From Thermoflexus hugenholtzii JAD2 (lineage in GTDB: Bacteria > Chloroflexota > Dehalococcoidia > UBA2979), in contig CAMDBZ010000007.1 of assembly GCA_945889565.1 (NCBI GenBank), forward strand, positions 1 through 21,469: DNA of 21,469 nt. The letters are read 5' to 3'. Both the position numbers and the translations under genes were made by a program. The notes beneath the pieces are model-generated. The model was given only the letters and a program-made list of their open reading frames with translations. It was not told the origin of the DNA and ran no database searches. The first letter of the stretch is position 1. The number at the start of each line of letters is the position of its first letter. Positions 21,361 to 21,469 of this stretch are shown piece by piece.

Positions 21361-21469
21361 TTACCGCAGCTCGTACACCGTGATCTCGGGCGCGCGCACC
21401 GGCAGCACGTCGGTGCGACCCATCGCCACGGGCCGCGGCAGCGCGTGCTCCGGCGTGAACCGCTGCACC
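21361..21469 (-). CDS. C-terminal end of an unidentified gene (runs off window)
   Basis: On the minus strand an open frame enters at the window edge and stops at TAA (21361-21363). It encodes 35 residues ending in VLPVRAPEITVYELR. Only 8 bp separate it from the epimerase ATG, fitting an operon. The 'APEITVYELR' ending is reminiscent of membrane glycosyltransferase tails (ArnT/PMT-like), but too little is visible to name it. Confidence 0.55.
   Translation of the reverse strand, partial: VQRFTPEHALPRPVAMGRTDVLPVRAPEITVYELR

Noticed and set aside
1..21469. tRNA, rRNA, CRISPR arrays, insertion sequences, toxin-antitoxin pairs
   Set aside because: I looked for cloverleaf ends, repeat-spacer patterns, transposase motifs and paired small ORFs and saw none that stand up. 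Short GC-rich repeats are explained by composition.

Overview
This window is GC-rich chromosomal DNA, roughly 70-75% GC by eye, densely packed with genes on both strands. Several neighbours overlap by 4 bp. The gene set (GatA/GatC amidotransferase subunits, a bifunctional class A penicillin-binding protein, a malyl-CoA lyase very like the Chloroflexus enzyme as I remember it, divergent succinyl-CoA-ligase-like subunits) fits a peptidoglycan-containing Chloroflexota lineage such as a Dehalococcoidia, Tepidiforma or Thermomicrobia relative. That assignment is an inference from remembered family features, not a database result. I see no rRNA, tRNA, CRISPR array, transposase or insertion sequence.

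Layout. Positions 1-737 (+) hold the C-terminal part of an inositol-monophosphatase-family enzyme. It faces citrate synthase (837-1994, -) across a long inverted repeat. Citrate synthase has its own TATAAT promoter and a structured leader of about 136 nt. Positions 2181-5957 (-) are a tight gatC-gatA-aminotransferase-alpha/beta-hydrolase operon with ATGA/GTGA junctions. It diverges from a plus-strand pair, a SAM methyltransferase and a 1002-residue class A PBP with two C-terminal Ig-like repeats. The PBP converges with a membrane-anchored HExxH peptidase-like protein (9868-10998, -), and the two genes share one CTAG as both stop codons. Two small membrane proteins (11043-12475, +) follow. Next comes a gene of clearly lower GC for an uncharacterised soluble protein (12468-13451, +).

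The most interesting metabolic block is 13362-16950 (+). A good TTGACG-N17-TAGCCT promoter drives malyl-CoA lyase (mcl), two acyl-CoA synthetase subunits that resemble SucC/SucD but differ in usually invariant motifs, a 19-codon upstream ORF and a single-cluster FixX-like ferredoxin. I infer that ligase plus lyase cleave malate (or a related hydroxy-acid such as citramalate) to acetyl-CoA plus glyoxylate (or pyruvate), or run in the reverse direction. The block ends at two GGA-loop hairpins flanking a predicted G-quadruplex.

The right-hand third is all minus strand: a seven-bladed BNR/Asp-box propeller, a zinc-ribbon RDD membrane protein, a DUF5677-like protein, a small unknown, an NAD-dependent epimerase, and the last codons of another gene running off the window edge.

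Regulation. Three genes without a Shine-Dalgarno sequence (starts at 11043 +, 10998 -, 20282 -) each have a TANNNT hexamer exactly six bases before the start codon. This is the signature of leaderless transcription. Most other genes start behind GGAGG-like sites or by translational coupling.
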